Below are positions 30,421 through 30,798 of a DNA stretch of 30,798 nucleotides, in pieces. The stretch's first letter is position 1. The number at the start of each line of letters is the position of its first letter. The position numbers and the translations under genes are program-made. This DNA comes from Haplomitrium mnioides (Eukaryota > Marchantiophyta > Haplomitriopsida > Calobryales). The DNA lies in NCBI GenBank assembly GCA_049999725.1, contig JBNGIS010011158.1, positions 1 through 30,798 of the forward strand. Direction: 5' to 3'. The notes below the pieces were generated by a model. That model was given only the letters and a program-made list of their open reading frames with translations. It did no database searches and was not told the origin of the DNA.

Positions 30421-30798
30421 ACTAGATTCTCACTCTAGCCCCCTTTGTTGCGATTTCCCTTCTCATGCAGTCACTTCGCGCCCTTAAATTGCTTGTGCAT
30501 CAACCTTGAATCAATCGGTGTCTCTCGAGGTATACCCCTTCTCTCCTCGAGTGATCCCGCGGCCCCCAGCGTGCCTTGTTTGAAAGTCGGTAATTCCGTT
30601 AACTTCGGAAAAGGAAGTGTCGAAGCGTGGCTCTGATGGACGTTAAACTCGTTACAACGGAGAATAGGCGCACGCCGCGTGTCCCGTCAGTTGGTCGAGA
30701 AACGACAAGTACAACGATAACAGGGCGTCTGAGGAATCTTGCGGATAGAGATTTCGCAGATTCCCGCGGAGCCAGGTCTGAAGAGTCCTTCGGAAAAG
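30421..30798. other. Window edge, no recognisable gene
   Basis: Open frames here show no motif. Near 30630-30645 the plus strand reads ggctctgatgg, which on the minus strand resembles a degraded tRNA-Met primer-binding site (ATCAGAGCC), hinting that another LTR element edge lies here and continues past the window. Confidence 0.3.

Noticed and set aside
1-30798. tRNA or rRNA genes
   Set aside because: No cloverleaf or rRNA-like conserved segment was recognised on either strand by eye.

Overview
The window is nuclear DNA from a land plant. It holds one well-preserved gene, a TOC1/PRR1-type pseudo-response regulator (minus strand, 7794 to 5163). It has six coding exons with GT-AG introns of 130-228 bp, a pseudo-receiver domain and a C-terminal CCT domain. 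Almost everything else is decayed genes, retrotransposon sequence and tandem repeats. The compact introns and the chromodomain Ty3/Gypsy element would fit a bryophyte, lycophyte or fern, but the species cannot be named from sequence alone.

Layout. 1-2944: no recognisable gene. 2945-3835 (+): a receptor-like kinase pseudogene with stops and frameshifts. 3836-5162: downstream flank of TOC1, with a 56-57 bp tandem duplication and a perfect 14-bp-stem hairpin. 5163-7794 (-): TOC1. 7795-9344: upstream flank of TOC1, with five same-orientation CCAAT boxes, three of them exactly 36 bp apart. 9345-9924: a 61-bp minisatellite with a four-monomer higher-order pattern, broken by a 10-N gap. 9925-12290: AT-rich, no gene seen. 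12700-14900: GC-rich, internally repetitive, non-coding-looking DNA holding a clean solo LTR (12946-13445, 5-bp target duplication) and three GACACGTGGC motifs about 100 bp apart. 15000-19490: diffuse repeats without a recognisable gene.

19495-29015 (-): the most unusual part. Scattered exon-like blocks look like the fossil of a multi-exon gene combining a ParB/sulfiredoxin-like domain (GNHS motif near 27.76 kb) with an amino-methyltransferase-like domain (NIPY motif, cf. DPPY, near 20.0 kb). ParB-methyltransferase fusions are known mainly from prokaryotes and phages, so a eukaryotic, intron-bearing copy is notable. The assignment rests on motif recognition only.

A 24-bp minisatellite whose unit contains two palindromes, and so reads nearly the same on both strands, lies in both inferred introns of this fossil. 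A decayed Ty3/Gypsy chromovirus (20781-26924, minus strand) has inserted into one of those arrays. That element keeps LTRs, an initiator-Met-tRNA primer-binding site, a polypurine tract, gag, protease, RT/RNase H, integrase and a chromodomain, but its reading frames are broken and the outer end of its 5' LTR is missing.

A diverged direct repeat pair (about 16.75-17.6 and 29.45-30.4 kb) brackets the fossil gene and the nested retrotransposon.
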